From the NCBI GenBank assembly GCA_011390955.1, contig JAABRM010000060.1:1-44532 (forward strand): a DNA stretch of 44,532 nt, given 5' to 3'. Position numbers and translations under genes: made by a program. Position 1 is the first letter of the stretch, and every line of letters begins with the position of its first letter. This document shows, piece by piece, positions 34,457 to 43,127 of the stretch. This DNA comes from Oscillatoriales cyanobacterium (GTDB taxonomy: Bacteria; Cyanobacteriota; Cyanobacteriia; Cyanobacteriales; Laspinemataceae). The notes beneath the pieces are model-generated. The model saw only the letters and a list, made by a program, of their open reading frames with translations. It did no database searches and had not been told where the DNA came from.

Positions 34457-34670
34457 TTATTTTTCTCTGCGAAACACTGATAAAAATATTTTAGCAAATT
34501 CTTCTAAATCAAGTCGTGTTGCTTCTCTGAGACCAGCGAAAAGCCTTACGGCATAGCTTCGCTTACCGTTCGATCGTTTCTCCTCGATCCACTGTGCCAA
34601 TTTCAGGACATTCGGCGATATACATATCATCTTCTTTATAAACAACCACTGCAAGGCTACGACTTTTCTT
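34457..34670 (-). pseudogene. Second broken hicB, same insertion
   Basis: The sequence reads KKSRSLAVVVYKEDDMYIAE and CPEIGTVDRGETIER without a start codon (AAG in place of ATG), meets the same GCGAAGCTATGCCGTAAGGC palindrome, and resumes as GLREATRLDLEEFAKIFLSVFRREK. It is a copy of the one at 33824-34059, about 610 bp away, and carries the insertion at the same place, so the duplication came after the insertion. Confidence 0.78.
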
Positions 34671-34753
34671 ATGATTGCTTACCTATAATTCTTATCGTAG
34701 ATTATGATATCACTTTTTTTTAATTATTATCGACGCCGCCCCTGAACAAGACA

Positions 34754-34845
34754 AGAAACCGGGTTTCTTTGGCAGATAAAAAAGATAACTGTCGATCGCG
34801 GATAAGAAACCCGGTTTTTGGTTCTGAAAAGAAACCGGGTTTCTA
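34754..34845. repeat. Composite repeat copy plus an extra palindrome
   Basis: AGAAACCGGGTTTCT at 34754, GATAACTGTCGATCGCGG core, AGAAACCCGGTTTTT at 34805, and another AGAAACCGGGTTTCT at 34830-34844. Confidence 0.85.
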
Positions 34846-34901
34846 TGATAATTTTTGCATGAAAACAGAGATTTAATTAAGCAACCCGGTTTCTGATTCT
34901 T

Positions 34902-35240
34902 TTAAGCATTCAGTGCTTTATCAGCCATCTCGCTTAACACCTCATCCATCCAAGCATTAATACTTTTGCCCGCTTTTTTCGCCGCAATAAAAATTTTCCG
35001 GTGAGTTTCGGGACTCGTGCGATAAGGCAACTTTCCAGAGAATGGTTTTTCTGGTTCTTCCCCTAATTCTTGGCAAAATTCTAGATAAAAATCCACTGAA
35101 TTTTGGAATTCTTGACGAGCTTCTTCTACTGTTTTTCCCTGAAATGTGATGACATCATTAATATCCAGGACTGTGCCAAATAGAATATCTGCTTCGGCAT
35201 CGACTTCAACTTGACCTGTGTAACCTTTGTAAGTGAACAT
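34902..35240 (-). CDS. hicB: HicB-type antitoxin
   Basis: 112 residues. N-terminal HicB RNase-H-like fold (MFTYKGYTGQVEVDAEADILFGTVLDINDVITFQGKTVEEARQEFQNSVDFYLEFC) and a C-terminal ribbon-helix-helix DNA-binding part (LPYRTSPETHRKIFIAAKKAGKSINAWMDEVLSEMA). It neutralises HicA and represses the operon in known systems. It is downstream of the hicA gene at 35332, with a 91-bp gap that contains a hairpin; hicA-first order is the commoner arrangement. No frame damage. Confidence 0.85.
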   Translation of the reverse strand: MFTYKGYTGQVEVDAEADILFGTVLDINDVITFQGKTVEEARQEFQNSVDFYLEFCQELGEEPEKPFSGKLPYRTSPETHRKIFIAAKKAGKSINAWMDEVLSEMADKALNA

Positions 35241-35291
35241 AGTTAATTAATGTTTGATGAAAATATCTGTAATCAAAAAAAAGTTTGAGAC

Positions 35292-35312
35292 TACATGGCG
35301 AAAAACCATGTA
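35292..35312. promoter_or_regulatory. Hairpin or operator between hicA and hicB
   Basis: TACATGG-CGAAAAA-CCATGTA (7-bp arms) lies in the unusually long gap between the two cistrons. It could be an operator for a separate hicB promoter or an RNA hairpin that sets the toxin to antitoxin ratio. Confidence 0.4.
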
Positions 35313-35331
35313 ACACTTGTTTTTCTAATTC

Positions 35332-35592
35332 CTAGGGTTCTATCCCTGCATTGAGCAAAAATTTTCTCACTGATTTCACTGCTCCTTTATCAGTTTCTTT
35401 TTGGGGATGAGGTTCGTGAAAAGCTGCTTTAGCCTGATTTAATTTTACCCCGATTCTAGACCCTTTACCTTGAACGATAGTAGCGCCTAGGGCTGTAAAC
35501 AGACTTTCAATATCCTGCCAATTAATATTAGCGGGGATGGGGTCTGTAAAGATTAACTCTAAGGTTTTGCGCTGTTTATTATTTAGGTTCAT
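35332..35592 (-). CDS. hicA: HicA-type mRNA interferase toxin
   Basis: 86 residues, ATG at 35592. NINWQDIESLFTALGATIVQGKGSRIGVKLNQAKAAFHEPHPQKETDKGAVKSVRKFLLNAGI is the double-stranded-RNA-binding-like HicA fold; HEPHP and the GKGSR segment take the places of the usual active-site region, where the common Gly-Ser-His is GSR, so the catalytic His may be the one in FHEPHP. It forms a pair with hicB. A 12-bp palindrome TATGATATCATA lies about 100 bp upstream. Confidence 0.82.
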   Translation of the reverse strand: MNLNNKQRKTLELIFTDPIPANINWQDIESLFTALGATIVQGKGSRIGVKLNQAKAAFHEPHPQKETDKGAVKSVRKFLLNAGIEP

Positions 35593-35635
35593 AGATTGTC
35601 ACTACTGCACGACTCCTTTATGAATTAACTAACAA

Positions 35636-35706
35636 CGGCAATAAAAATTGCCGCAGAACCCAAAAACAAAGCCACTAGAAAAGGTATTTCACCTTATGAT
35701 ATCATA
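35636..35706. promoter_or_regulatory. Inverted repeats upstream of hicA
   Basis: CGGCAA-6 nt-TTGCCG at 35636-35653 and the perfect palindrome TATGATATCATA at 35695-35706. They are possible operator sites for hicAB autoregulation; inference only. Confidence 0.35.
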
Positions 35707-35743
35707 ATATAATTTTATTGACAATAGAATTGGCGTAAGTGAT

Positions 35744-35896
35744 ATGACAAAGCAAAATCGCTGGGAATTTTGGATCGATCGCGGCGGTACATTTACCGAT
35801 ATCGTTGCCAAACGTCCCGACGGACAATTAGTGATTAATAAATATCAGAAAATCCCGATTATTTGGCGATCGCCACAGCAACCAGCATCTATCTGA
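35744..35896 (+). pseudogene. 5' fragment of a 5-oxoprolinase gene
   Basis: The 50-codon frame starts [15 protein letters not shown], then [18 protein letters not shown], nearly the same as residues 10-40 of the full oxoprolinase at 36833 (WEFWIDRGG / [18 protein letters not shown]). After about codon 33 similarity ends and a stop follows at 35894. The DNA match is about 85 bp. It is a remnant of a duplicated or relocated gene start, separated from the intact gene by mntA/hepT. Confidence 0.82.
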
Positions 35897-35974
35897 CAAG
35901 TCGGCGATCGCTGTTTTCGATGCGATATAATTTAGACGATTCAGAAAAAACTGTGAATTACCCTTTTAACTCTT

Positions 35975-36268
35975 ATGAAGCGAGACGAAGTATTGGCGAT
36001 CGTTGCCAAACATCAAGCCGAATTACAGGCAATGGGAGTTAAATCTTTAGCCTTATTTGGTTCCGTGGCTAGAGATGAAGCCAAACCAGATAGTGATGTG
36101 GATTTTCTAGTGGAATTTGACGATCGCCCCATTGGACTGTTTGATGTGAGTCGAGTGCGTTTGTATTTAGAAGATGTTTTAGGTTGTTCCGTGGATATGG
36201 GGAGTTCAGACTCCCTGAAGCCATACTTGCGCGATCGCGTTTTAAAGGAGGCGATTTGTGCCTTCTAG
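35975..36268 (+). CDS. mntA: MntA-type nucleotidyltransferase antitoxin
   Basis: 97 residues. Minimal nucleotidyltransferase: LALFGSVARDEAKPDSDVDFLVEF has GSxxR at 29-33 and the metal Asp pair D41/D43, intact. In the HEPN/MNT toxin-antitoxin systems that have been studied the MNT protein modifies (AMPylates) and blocks the HEPN toxin. The stop overlaps the HEPN start by 11 bases. A TATAAT at 35926-35931 may be its -10 box. Confidence 0.88.
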   Translation: MKRDEVLAIVAKHQAELQAMGVKSLALFGSVARDEAKPDSDVDFLVEFDDRPIGLFDVSRVRLYLEDVLGCSVDMGSSDSLKPYLRDRVLKEAICAF

Positions 36269-36611
36269 AGAATCCATCGATAGAATTCGTGATATTTTAG
36301 CTGCAATTAAGCGAATAGAAAAGCGCACAGCAGAGGTAAACTTTTCCGAATTTGAAGCTAATGATACCATTGCCAATGCTTGTCTCTATGACTTCATTAT
36401 CATTGGTGAAGCGGCTATCAATATTGACACCGAAATCAAGACCTACTATTCTCAGATTCCCTGGCGGTTAATGGGGGATATGCGTAACGTGATTGCACAT
36501 GAATACTTCCAAGTTGAACTAGATATTGTTTGGCATACCATCCAAAATTATTTACCTCCTTTGATTCCGCAATTAGAAGCAATATTGCAGCAGGAAGGAG
36601 TTATTGAGTAA
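36258..36611 (+). CDS. hepT: HepT-type HEPN ribonuclease toxin
   Basis: 117 residues, GTG start at 36258 with AAAGGAGG six bases upstream (inside mntA). Helical DUF86/HEPN fold. The catalytic RX4-6H motif is present as RNVIAHEYF (R76, H81), followed by the Tyr that is the modification target in known systems (Tyr83). Partner of the MNT protein, encoded as one overlapping operon. Confidence 0.88.
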   Translation: MPSRESIDRIRDILAAIKRIEKRTAEVNFSEFEANDTIANACLYDFIIIGEAAINIDTEIKTYYSQIPWRLMGDMRNVIAHEYFQVELDIVWHTIQNYLPPLIPQLEAILQQEGVIE

Positions 36612-36747
36612 GCGATTCGCTTTTAGCGTCCGATCAAAGCGGAATCGCCCCTGAAAAGAAACCGGGTTTCTGCCATCAATGCCTGCATCAAAACAGAGGT
36701 TTAATTCAGAAATCCGGTTTTTGGTTCTATTTTCTGGGTTGTTCGTG

Positions 36748-36785
36748 ATGGTAGCCATGAGTTTAAACCCGTGGCTACCATTATT
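36748..36785 (+). terminator. Terminator hairpin before oxoprolinase
   Basis: ATGGTAGCCA (36748-36757) and TGGCTACCAT (36772-36781) form a 10-bp stem followed by TATTTG. It would end the mntA/hepT transcript. Just upstream (36657-36722) are two further AGAAACC/CCGGTTT repeat copies. Confidence 0.65.
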
Positions 36786-36832
36786 TGTAGAATTTGCTAG
36801 TATTTTTTACATATTCTCTCTAAGGACAAAAA

Positions 36833-39800
36833 ATGATGAGTAATATTTCTACCAATCAAAATCCCTGGGAATTCTGGATCGATCGCGGCGGCACATTTAC
36901 CGATATTGTTGCCAAACGTCCCGACGGAAAATTAGTGATTCATAAAGTGTTATCGGAAAATCCCGATCGCTATAGTGACGCCCCTTGTCAGGGAATTCGA
37001 GAAATTTTGGGTATTCCCACCAATGAACCTATCCCTGGGGAATTGATTTCCGCAGTGAAAATGGGCACTACCGTAGCAACAAATGCCCTATTAGAACGGA
37101 AAGGCGATCGCACAGTTTTAGTCATTACTAAAGGATTTCGGGATGCCTTGCGAATTGGTTATCAAAATCGCCCGGATATTTTTGCGCGGGAAATTGTTCT
37201 GCCAGAAATGCTTTATGAACAAGCGATCGAAGTAACCGAACGCTACAATGCCCACGGGGAAGAATTGCAACCCGTAAATGAAGCGCCATTAATTGCCCAA
37301 TTGCAGCAAGCATATAACAGCGGCATTCGTTCTTGCGCGATCGCATTAATGCATGGCTATCGCTATCCGAAACACGAACAGCAAATTGCTGAAATTGCCC
37401 GCAAAATTGGCTTTACGCAAATTTCCATTTCCCACCAAGTTAGCCCCTTAATGAAATTAGTTAGTCGGGGAGATACTACCGTAGTCGATGCCTATCTTTC
37501 TCCTATTTTACGCCGCTATGTCGATCGCGTTGCGGGACAACTTTCCGACAACCAATCCGCCCCAACATTAATGTTTATGCAATCTTATGGTGGGTTAACA
37601 GATGCCCAAAAATTTCAAGGCAAAGATAGCATCTTATCTGGGCCTGCGGGGGGCATTGTTGGGGCAGTTCAAACCAGTAAAATGGCCGGTTTTGATAAAA
37701 TTATCACCTTTGACATGGGGGGAACTTCCACCGACGTAGCCCATTATAACGGCGAATACGAACGAGAATTTGAAACAGAAATTGCTGGAGTTCGCCTCCG
37801 AACTCCCATGATGTCAATTCATACGGTAGCAGCCGGTGGGGGGTCAATTTTATTTTTTGATGGGTCACGATATCGGGTCGGGCCAGAATCTGCCGGGGCA
37901 AATCCTGGGCCTGCTTGTTATCGCCAAGGTGGGCCATTAACTGTCACCGATTGTAATGTCATGTTAGGCAAAATTCAGCCGCAATTTTTCCCTAAAGTGT
38001 TCGGCAAAAATGGGGATTTACCCTTAGATGGGGAAATTGTCCGGCAAAAATTTCATCAATTAACTACAGAAATTAACGCCAAAACTGGGAGCAATTCCAC
38101 CCCGGAACAAGTAGCCGCCGGATTTTTAGCGATCGCCGTAGAAAATATGGCCAATGCCATCAAAAAAATCTCCTTACAACGGGGTTATAACGTTTCTGAA
38201 TATACCCTCTGTTGTTTTGGCGGCGCCGGGGGACAACACGCTTGCCAAATTGCCGAAACTTTAGGCATGAAACAAGTATTTATCCATCCTTATGCTGGAG
38301 TTTTATCGGCTTTCGGCATGGGATTGGCGGATGTTCGCGTGATTCAGCAACGGGCAATTGAAGCGCCATTATCCCCAGAATTATTATCAGAATTGCAGCA
38401 AATATTCGCTGAATTAGCTGCAAAAGGTAAACAAGAAATCGCCAATAACGATATCAGTGGTTTAACAGAAACTCGAGATTGCCAAGTTTTCCCCAAAGTC
38501 CAGCTAAAATATCAGGGAACGGATTCATCTTTGATTGTGGATTTTACCGAAAATGTGGCCACTATGCAAGCCGAATTTGCAGCCGCCCACCAGCAACGTT
38601 ATGGCTTTATTCAACCAGAAAAAGCCCTAATTGTTGAGGCTGTTTCTGTGGAAGTGGTGCAAATTATGGATAGTCCCGAAGACCCCATAATTTATCGTCA
38701 CAGTCCCGAACCTCCCTCACCCATTGCCACCGTAAAAATGTATGTGGCAAGTATCTGGCAAGATACCCCGGTTTTTCAGCGGGATATGTTACAACCGGGA
38801 GATATAATTACCGGCCCTGGGATTATTATTGAAGCAACGGGAACGAATGCGATCGCGCCCAATTGGCAGGCGAAAATCACCGAAAAAAATCATTTAATTC
38901 TCACCAAAGAAACGACAATTTCCTCCTCTCCCGTTGCCCCAAAAACGACCCAGATCGCTGCCAAACCAGACCCGGTAATGTTGGAAATTTTCAACAACTT
39001 ATTTCGGGCGATCGCGGAACAAATGGGCATCACCTTGCAAAACACCGCCTCCTCCGTCAACATCAAAGAACGCCTCGACTTTTCTTGTGCCATCTTCGAT
39101 CAAAACGGACAATTAGTAGCCAACGCCCCTCATATTCCCGTCCATCTTGGGTCAATGAGTGAAAGCGTAAAAGCCCTAATCAAAGACAAAAACAACACCC
39201 TACAACCGGGGGATGTTTATATTTCCAATAACCCCTACAATGGCGGCACCCATTTACCTGACATCACCGTCATTACCCCGGTATTTCTAACCGAATCATC
39301 CCAAAAATCTGCTGCCAACCCTATTACTCAAACCGACAACCCATCCGCTGCCACATCCGCCGACCAAGCTATTACTCAAACCAAAAACCCATCCGCTGCC
39401 CCATCCGCCGACCAAGCTATTACTCAAACCAAAAACCCATCCGCTGCCACATCCGCTGCCCCATCCGGTGCGCCCATCTTCTACCTTGCCTCTCGTGGAC
39501 ACCATGCAGACATTGGCGGAATTACTCCCGGTTCCATGCCTCCTAACAGTATCTCCGTAGACCAAGAAGGCATATTATTTGACAATTTCCAGCTAGTTTC
39601 TGGCGGCAAATTCCAAGAAACCGAACTACTGGAAAAACTCAACTCCAGCCCATATCCTGCCCGCAACACTGCCCAAAACATCGCCGACTTACAAGCGCAA
39701 ATTGCCGCCAACAAACGGGGAATTCAAGAAATAGAAAACATGGTCAACCATTTCGGCTTAGAAACCGTTCAAGCCTATATGGGATATGTGCAGGACAATG

Positions 39801-40669
39801 CCGAAGAATCCGTTCGCCGTGCGATCGCCGTCCTCAAAGATGGGGAATTTACCTATCTTATGGATGCCGGAGGAACCATCCAGGTAAAAGTCACTTTAGA
39901 CAAAACCACCCGCAGCGCTAAAATCGACTTTACCGGCACATCTTCCCAGCAAAATAGCAATTTTAACGCCCCGGCTGCGGTATGTAAAGCGGCGGTTCTC
40001 TATGTATTTCGCACCCTAGTTGATGACAATATCCCCCTCAATGCTGGTTGCCTGAAACCATTAGAAATTATCATTCCCGAAGGCTGTATGCTAAATCCCC
40101 AATATCCCGCTGCGGTGGTTGCCGGAAATGTAGAAACTTCTCAGGCGATCGTGGATGCTTTATATGGGGCATTAGGGGTGATGGCCGCATCCCAAGGAAC
40201 CATGAATAACTTCACTTTTGGTAATGAAAAATATCAATATTATGAAACCATTTGTGGCGGTTCTGGGGCTGGGCAAAACTTTAATGGAACGGATGCAGTG
40301 CATACGCACATGACCAACTCTCGGTTAACTGACCCAGAAGTTTTAGAATGGCGTTTTCCCGTGATATTAGAAAGTTTTGCCATTCGGGAAAATAGTGGTG
40401 GTAAAGGACAATATCGCGGCGGCAATGGGGTGATTCGTTGCCTGCGTTTCCAAGAACAAATGACTGCCGGTATTTTATCGAATCATCGGCTTATTTCTCC
40501 CTTTGGTTTAAATGGTGGCAGTGACGGGGCTTTGGGTAAAAATTATGTCCAACGTCGCGATGGAACAGTGGAACAATTAGACAGTACCGGGGCAGTAGAA
40601 ATGTATCCCGGAGATATGTTTATTATTGAAACTCCAGGGGGCGGTGGCTATGGTTTAGGTGAGAATTAA
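36833..40669 (+). CDS. 5-oxoprolinase, fused HyuA-HyuB (ATP-dependent)
   Basis: 1278 residues, the length of fused bacterial/eukaryotic OPLAH. It opens 5-oxo-L-proline to glutamate using ATP, a step of glutathione turnover. HyuA half about 10-690: [19 protein letters not shown], the nucleotide segments [36 protein letters not shown] (about 267-300) and [17 protein letters not shown]. HyuB half about 715-1275: [102 protein letters not shown] and [10 protein letters not shown] low-complexity tandem insertion lies in the HyuB half at about 822-880. A 5' fragment of the same gene lies at 35744. Confidence 0.93.
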   Translation: MMSNISTNQNPWEFWIDRGGTFTDIVAKRPDGKLVIHKVLSENPDRYSDAPCQGIREILGIPTNEPIPGELISAVKMGTTVATNALLERKGDRTVLVITKGFRDALRIGYQNRPDIFAREIVLPEMLYEQAIEVTERYNAHGEELQPVNEAPLIAQLQQAYNSGIRSCAIALMHGYRYPKHEQQIAEIARKIGFTQISISHQVSPLMKLVSRGDTTVVDAYLSPILRRYVDRVAGQLSDNQSAPTLMFMQSYGGLTDAQKFQGKDSILSGPAGGIVGAVQTSKMAGFDKIITFDMGGTSTDVAHYNGEYEREFETEIAGVRLRTPMMSIHTVAAGGGSILFFDGSRYRVGPESAGANPGPACYRQGGPLTVTDCNVMLGKIQPQFFPKVFGKNGDLPLDGEIVRQKFHQLTTEINAKTGSNSTPEQVAAGFLAIAVENMANAIKKISLQRGYNVSEYTLCCFGGAGGQHACQIAETLGMKQVFIHPYAGVLSAFGMGLADVRVIQQRAIEAPLSPELLSELQQIFAELAAKGKQEIANNDISGLTETRDCQVFPKVQLKYQGTDSSLIVDFTENVATMQAEFAAAHQQRYGFIQPEKALIVEAVSVEVVQIMDSPEDPIIYRHSPEPPSPIATVKMYVASIWQDTPVFQRDMLQPGDIITGPGIIIEATGTNAIAPNWQAKITEKNHLILTKETTISSSPVAPKTTQIAAKPDPVMLEIFNNLFRAIAEQMGITLQNTASSVNIKERLDFSCAIFDQNGQLVANAPHIPVHLGSMSESVKALIKDKNNTLQPGDVYISNNPYNGGTHLPDITVITPVFLTESSQKSAANPITQTDNPSAATSADQAITQTKNPSAAPSADQAITQTKNPSAATSAAPSGAPIFYLASRGHHADIGGITPGSMPPNSISVDQEGILFDNFQLVSGGKFQETELLEKLNSSPYPARNTAQNIADLQAQIAANKRGIQEIENMVNHFGLETVQAYMGYVQDNAEESVRRAIAVLKDGEFTYLMDAGGTIQVKVTLDKTTRSAKIDFTGTSSQQNSNFNAPAAVCKAAVLYVFRTLVDDNIPLNAGCLKPLEIIIPEGCMLNPQYPAAVVAGNVETSQAIVDALYGALGVMAASQGTMNNFTFGNEKYQYYETICGGSGAGQNFNGTDAVHTHMTNSRLTDPEVLEWRFPVILESFAIRENSGGKGQYRGGNGVIRCLRFQEQMTAGILSNHRLISPFGLNGGSDGALGKNYVQRRDGTVEQLDSTGAVEMYPGDMFIIETPGGGGYGLGEN
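39300..39475 (+). repeat. 48-bp tandem repeat inserted in the HyuB half
   Basis: The unit GACCAAGCTATTACTCAAAC... recurs 48 bp apart (39362, 39410) with partial units on both sides, coding repeats of [14 protein letters not shown](T/P)S. It sits between ITPVF and [11 protein letters not shown], which are almost adjacent in normal oxoprolinases. Confidence 0.88.
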
Positions 40670-40678
40670 TTAACGTAG

Positions 40679-40695
40679 GGTGGGCATTGCCCACC
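40679..40695. repeat. GGTGGGCATTGCCCACC palindrome
   Basis: 8-bp arms around one base, just after the oxoprolinase stop. The same palindrome lies at 24736-24752. Confidence 0.8.
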
Positions 40696-40744
40696 TTTCG
40701 ATCGTATAATTATTTTAGCAAGTCATTTTCAGCATTAAATAACC

Positions 40745-41749
40745 ATGAAAATTCAGCGAATTGAAATTCAGAATTTCCGAGGATTCGATCATTTTACCTG
40801 CGATTTAACTGACCCCTGTTTAATTGTGGGAAATAAAGGCAGTGGCAAAACTAGCCTAATGGAAGCATTGGCGATCGCTGCTGGTTCCCTGTTTTTAGGG
40901 TTTAGCGATATTCCATCTCGTAATATTCATAAAGAAGATGTGCGACGAATAGGTAATGAACCAGGAAAGGTGCCAACATCACAGTATCCGGTGGAGATTT
41001 GTTGTCAAGGTATAGTAAATGGGCAAGAAATTGATTGGAAGCGCACCATAGAAAAGGAAAACAGCCGAACTACGATGAAGGACGCCAAAAAAATTCAAAC
41101 AATTGGCCAACAAATTCAGAAACAATCTAGCGCTGGAAAAGAGATTCTGTTACCAATCGTTGCTTATTATAGCGCCGATCGCTTTTGGCCTAACAAATTA
41201 TTAAAACAAGTAACAATAGATAAACCTGGATCGAGAAGTAAAGGATATGTAAATTGGTTGAATCCGCCAGCGAATACGACTAAGCTATGGAACTGGTTGA
41301 GTTGGATGGAATTTAGCGCCAGAGATAAGGGAAAACCTTTAGAAATATTTATTGCAGTTAAAAAAGCGATCGCAGACTGTTCGGACAATGTACAGGAGGT
41401 GACATACGATTTTAATGAAAATGAACTGCTGTTTCAAACGAGGGATCGCGGGATGCAAACTTTTTGGATGCTCAATGATGGCGATCGCAATTTAGTAGGA
41501 ATGGTCGCGGATATTGCCTATCGCTGCGTTAATCTCAACCCTCAGTTTAACGCAGAAGCGATCGAGCAAACCCCTGGAGTGGTATTAATTGATGACTTAG
41601 AATTGCGTCTAGATTCAGCATTGGAAAAAAATATAATGAACAAGCTTCGGCAGATATTTCCCATGATACAATTTATTGGGACAACCCAATCACCGCTGAT
41701 TACCGAGGAAATAGAACCCCAGCAAATTGTCAACCTGAAATCATTATAG
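40745..41749 (+). CDS. AAA (ABC-type) ATPase with altered catalytic motifs
   Basis: 334 residues, a short RecF/SMC-head-like ATPase. MKIQRIEIQNFRGF, Walker A IVGNKGSGKTS (27-37), signature-like LNDGDRNLVGMVADIAYR, Walker B GVVLIDDLELRL near 279-290, and the switch region TTQSP near 312. Related proteins usually have LIDE in Walker B and TTHSP in the switch; here Glu is Asp and His is Gln, so ATP hydrolysis may be slow or absent. ATPases of this group are common in defence systems (OLD, retron and Septu-like). It is followed by a truncated sister gene. Confidence 0.82.
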   Translation: MKIQRIEIQNFRGFDHFTCDLTDPCLIVGNKGSGKTSLMEALAIAAGSLFLGFSDIPSRNIHKEDVRRIGNEPGKVPTSQYPVEICCQGIVNGQEIDWKRTIEKENSRTTMKDAKKIQTIGQQIQKQSSAGKEILLPIVAYYSADRFWPNKLLKQVTIDKPGSRSKGYVNWLNPPANTTKLWNWLSWMEFSARDKGKPLEIFIAVKKAIADCSDNVQEVTYDFNENELLFQTRDRGMQTFWMLNDGDRNLVGMVADIAYRCVNLNPQFNAEAIEQTPGVVLIDDLELRLDSALEKNIMNKLRQIFPMIQFIGTTQSPLITEEIEPQQIVNLKSL

Positions 41750-41804
41750 TCTCTAGCAGTCATCAACGGTCAAATTTAGCCTTGTTTAAGGATTGGAGAA
41801 AACT

Positions 41805-42047
41805 ATGAAAATTAACCGAATCATACTTGAGAACTTTAAATGCTTTGAAAACGAGGAGTTTGAACTCTCATCGCCCTATACTTTAATTATTGGGGATAAT
41901 GGTAAAGGGAAGACAGCGATTCTGGATGCGATCGCTGTTGGGATTAGTGCTTTACTATCAGAGGTTAGTGAATCAGGTTCTTTGCTTTTCTTAAAAGATA
42001 ATGACGTGCGTCTCAAATCATATAAAAAAGGAAATATATTTAGCTGA
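41805..42047 (+). pseudogene. N-terminal fragment of a second AAA ATPase
   Basis: 80 residues from an ATG with GGAG six bases upstream. MKINRIILENFKCFENEEFELSSPYTLIIGDNGKGKTAILDAIAVGISALL carries an intact Walker A (GDNGKGKT) and then ends SYKKGNIFS. No signature, Walker B or switch region follows in any frame before the next gene. It is similar in plan to the ATPase just upstream, so it is probably a decayed paralogue. A short standalone product cannot be excluded. Confidence 0.75.
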
Positions 42048-42095
42048 CGGACTTGTATGCTAAACTGAATATAGAGGAGTTATCCAAAGCTAATT

Positions 42096-42701
42096 ATGCT
42101 AACCCAATTTGATCGCGACTGTGCTTTGATCAATATTTACTTTCAAAACCGTCCTAATCCAAATGAGAGAAGATCAGTGCGGCAAGTGACCTCCTGGGAT
42201 GATGTGTATTTGGTACAGTTTTATTGGGGTCATTCTAAGTTTATTAGTAAAAACTCTGACTGGTTAGGAGAAGTTGCCGAAAAAGTACCTTCAGGATTAT
42301 TTCGAGAATCTTGCGATCCAGTGACTCTGAAAAAAGCGAATAGTCAAGAAAGAAAAATTATCAATTCTCAAGCTACAAAAAGATGGACGAAAGAACAGCA
42401 TAATCAATGGCTCGAAAGCCAAGAATTATATGTCCGGCGTTATTGGGCATATAAAAAATATTCAGAAATAGAAACATCATCAGAGCAAATAGAAGTGATG
42501 ACAGCTTTTGCCGTTTTAGGGCTACAACCCTTTTGTTTAACAGCCCAAATAAAAAAAGCTTTTCGAGAATTAGCCTTGCGGTTTCATCCCGATCGCGGTG
42601 GCAATGAAGACGCTTTTCAATTTTTGAAAGGAACCTATCAAAAAGCGCTTTTATATGCCAAAGATTATCTGTTAGTGAGCAATACATCGGAGGGTTTTTA
42701 A
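42096..42701 (+). CDS. Protein with C-terminal J (DnaJ) domain
   Basis: 201 residues. The N-terminal 125 residues are not recognised (rich in W, Y and charged residues: DDVYLVQFYWGHSKF, KRWTKEQHNQWLESQELYVRRYW). The C-terminal 65 residues are a J domain: AFAVLGLQPFCLTAQIKKAFRELALRFHPDRGGNEDAFQFLKGTYQKALLY with the HPD motif at 164-166. It should recruit a DnaK/Hsp70 protein to a client bound by the N-terminus. Followed by an unknown gene only 5 bp later, so probably co-transcribed. Confidence 0.8.
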   Translation: MLTQFDRDCALINIYFQNRPNPNERRSVRQVTSWDDVYLVQFYWGHSKFISKNSDWLGEVAEKVPSGLFRESCDPVTLKKANSQERKIINSQATKRWTKEQHNQWLESQELYVRRYWAYKKYSEIETSSEQIEVMTAFAVLGLQPFCLTAQIKKAFRELALRFHPDRGGNEDAFQFLKGTYQKALLYAKDYLLVSNTSEGF

Positions 42702-42706
42702 AGAAA

Positions 42707-43012
42707 ATGGTAGAAAATTATACTTACTTAGGCTCCACAATTCATTTTTATAATAATCTAGTCAGTGCTTACGATCTTTTAGTGGCTTTTTCTGTTCCCG
42801 ATCCAGCGAGTGAATTTTATAAAATTCAGAATCATCCATTATCATCAGACTTATTTCGCATTCCCAAAAGGGTTAGGTGGCAGTCTGAAGATGGAGAAAT
42901 GAAGGAGAGAATTTTTCTCAATATGCAGCAAATAGTAGTTTGCTTATATTATCTACAGCAACATGACTTGATTAAAAATGATCAAACGATGAATTTTCTC
43001 CGTAAATCTTAA
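42707..43012 (+). CDS. Unknown protein, co-transcribed with J-domain gene
   Basis: 101 residues, starting five bases after the J-domain gene. No family is recognised. Sequence is soluble and mixed (YNNLVSAYDLLVAFSVPDPASEFYKIQNHPL...SDLFRIPKRVRWQ...NMQQIVVCLYYLQQHDLI), without signal peptide or repeats. Tight spacing suggests it acts with the J-domain protein. Confidence 0.6.
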   Translation: MVENYTYLGSTIHFYNNLVSAYDLLVAFSVPDPASEFYKIQNHPLSSDLFRIPKRVRWQSEDGEMKERIFLNMQQIVVCLYYLQQHDLIKNDQTMNFLRKS

Positions 43013-43060
43013 ACAAGCATGGGTTGAAGAAGAGGAAAAACCCCGTCAGCATCCAAATAC

Positions 43061-43127
43061 AGAAACCGGGTTGATTTTCGGGAAATCACAGATAACTGTG
43101 GGAGGCAAAAAATAAACCCGGTTTCTT
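43061..43127. repeat. Composite repeat copy (GATAACTGT type), diverged
   Basis: AGAAACCGGGTT...GATAACTGTG...AAACCCGGTTTCTTG. It is followed by a CACCACAGAGGTACAGAG stretch. 43128-43263 holds no gene; it should contain the tcmP promoter. Confidence 0.75.

Noticed and set aside
34457-34654. Intact 65-residue protein reading across the hicB remnant
   Set aside because: Half of it is out of frame relative to the HicB fold; it is a chance frame through the palindrome insertion.
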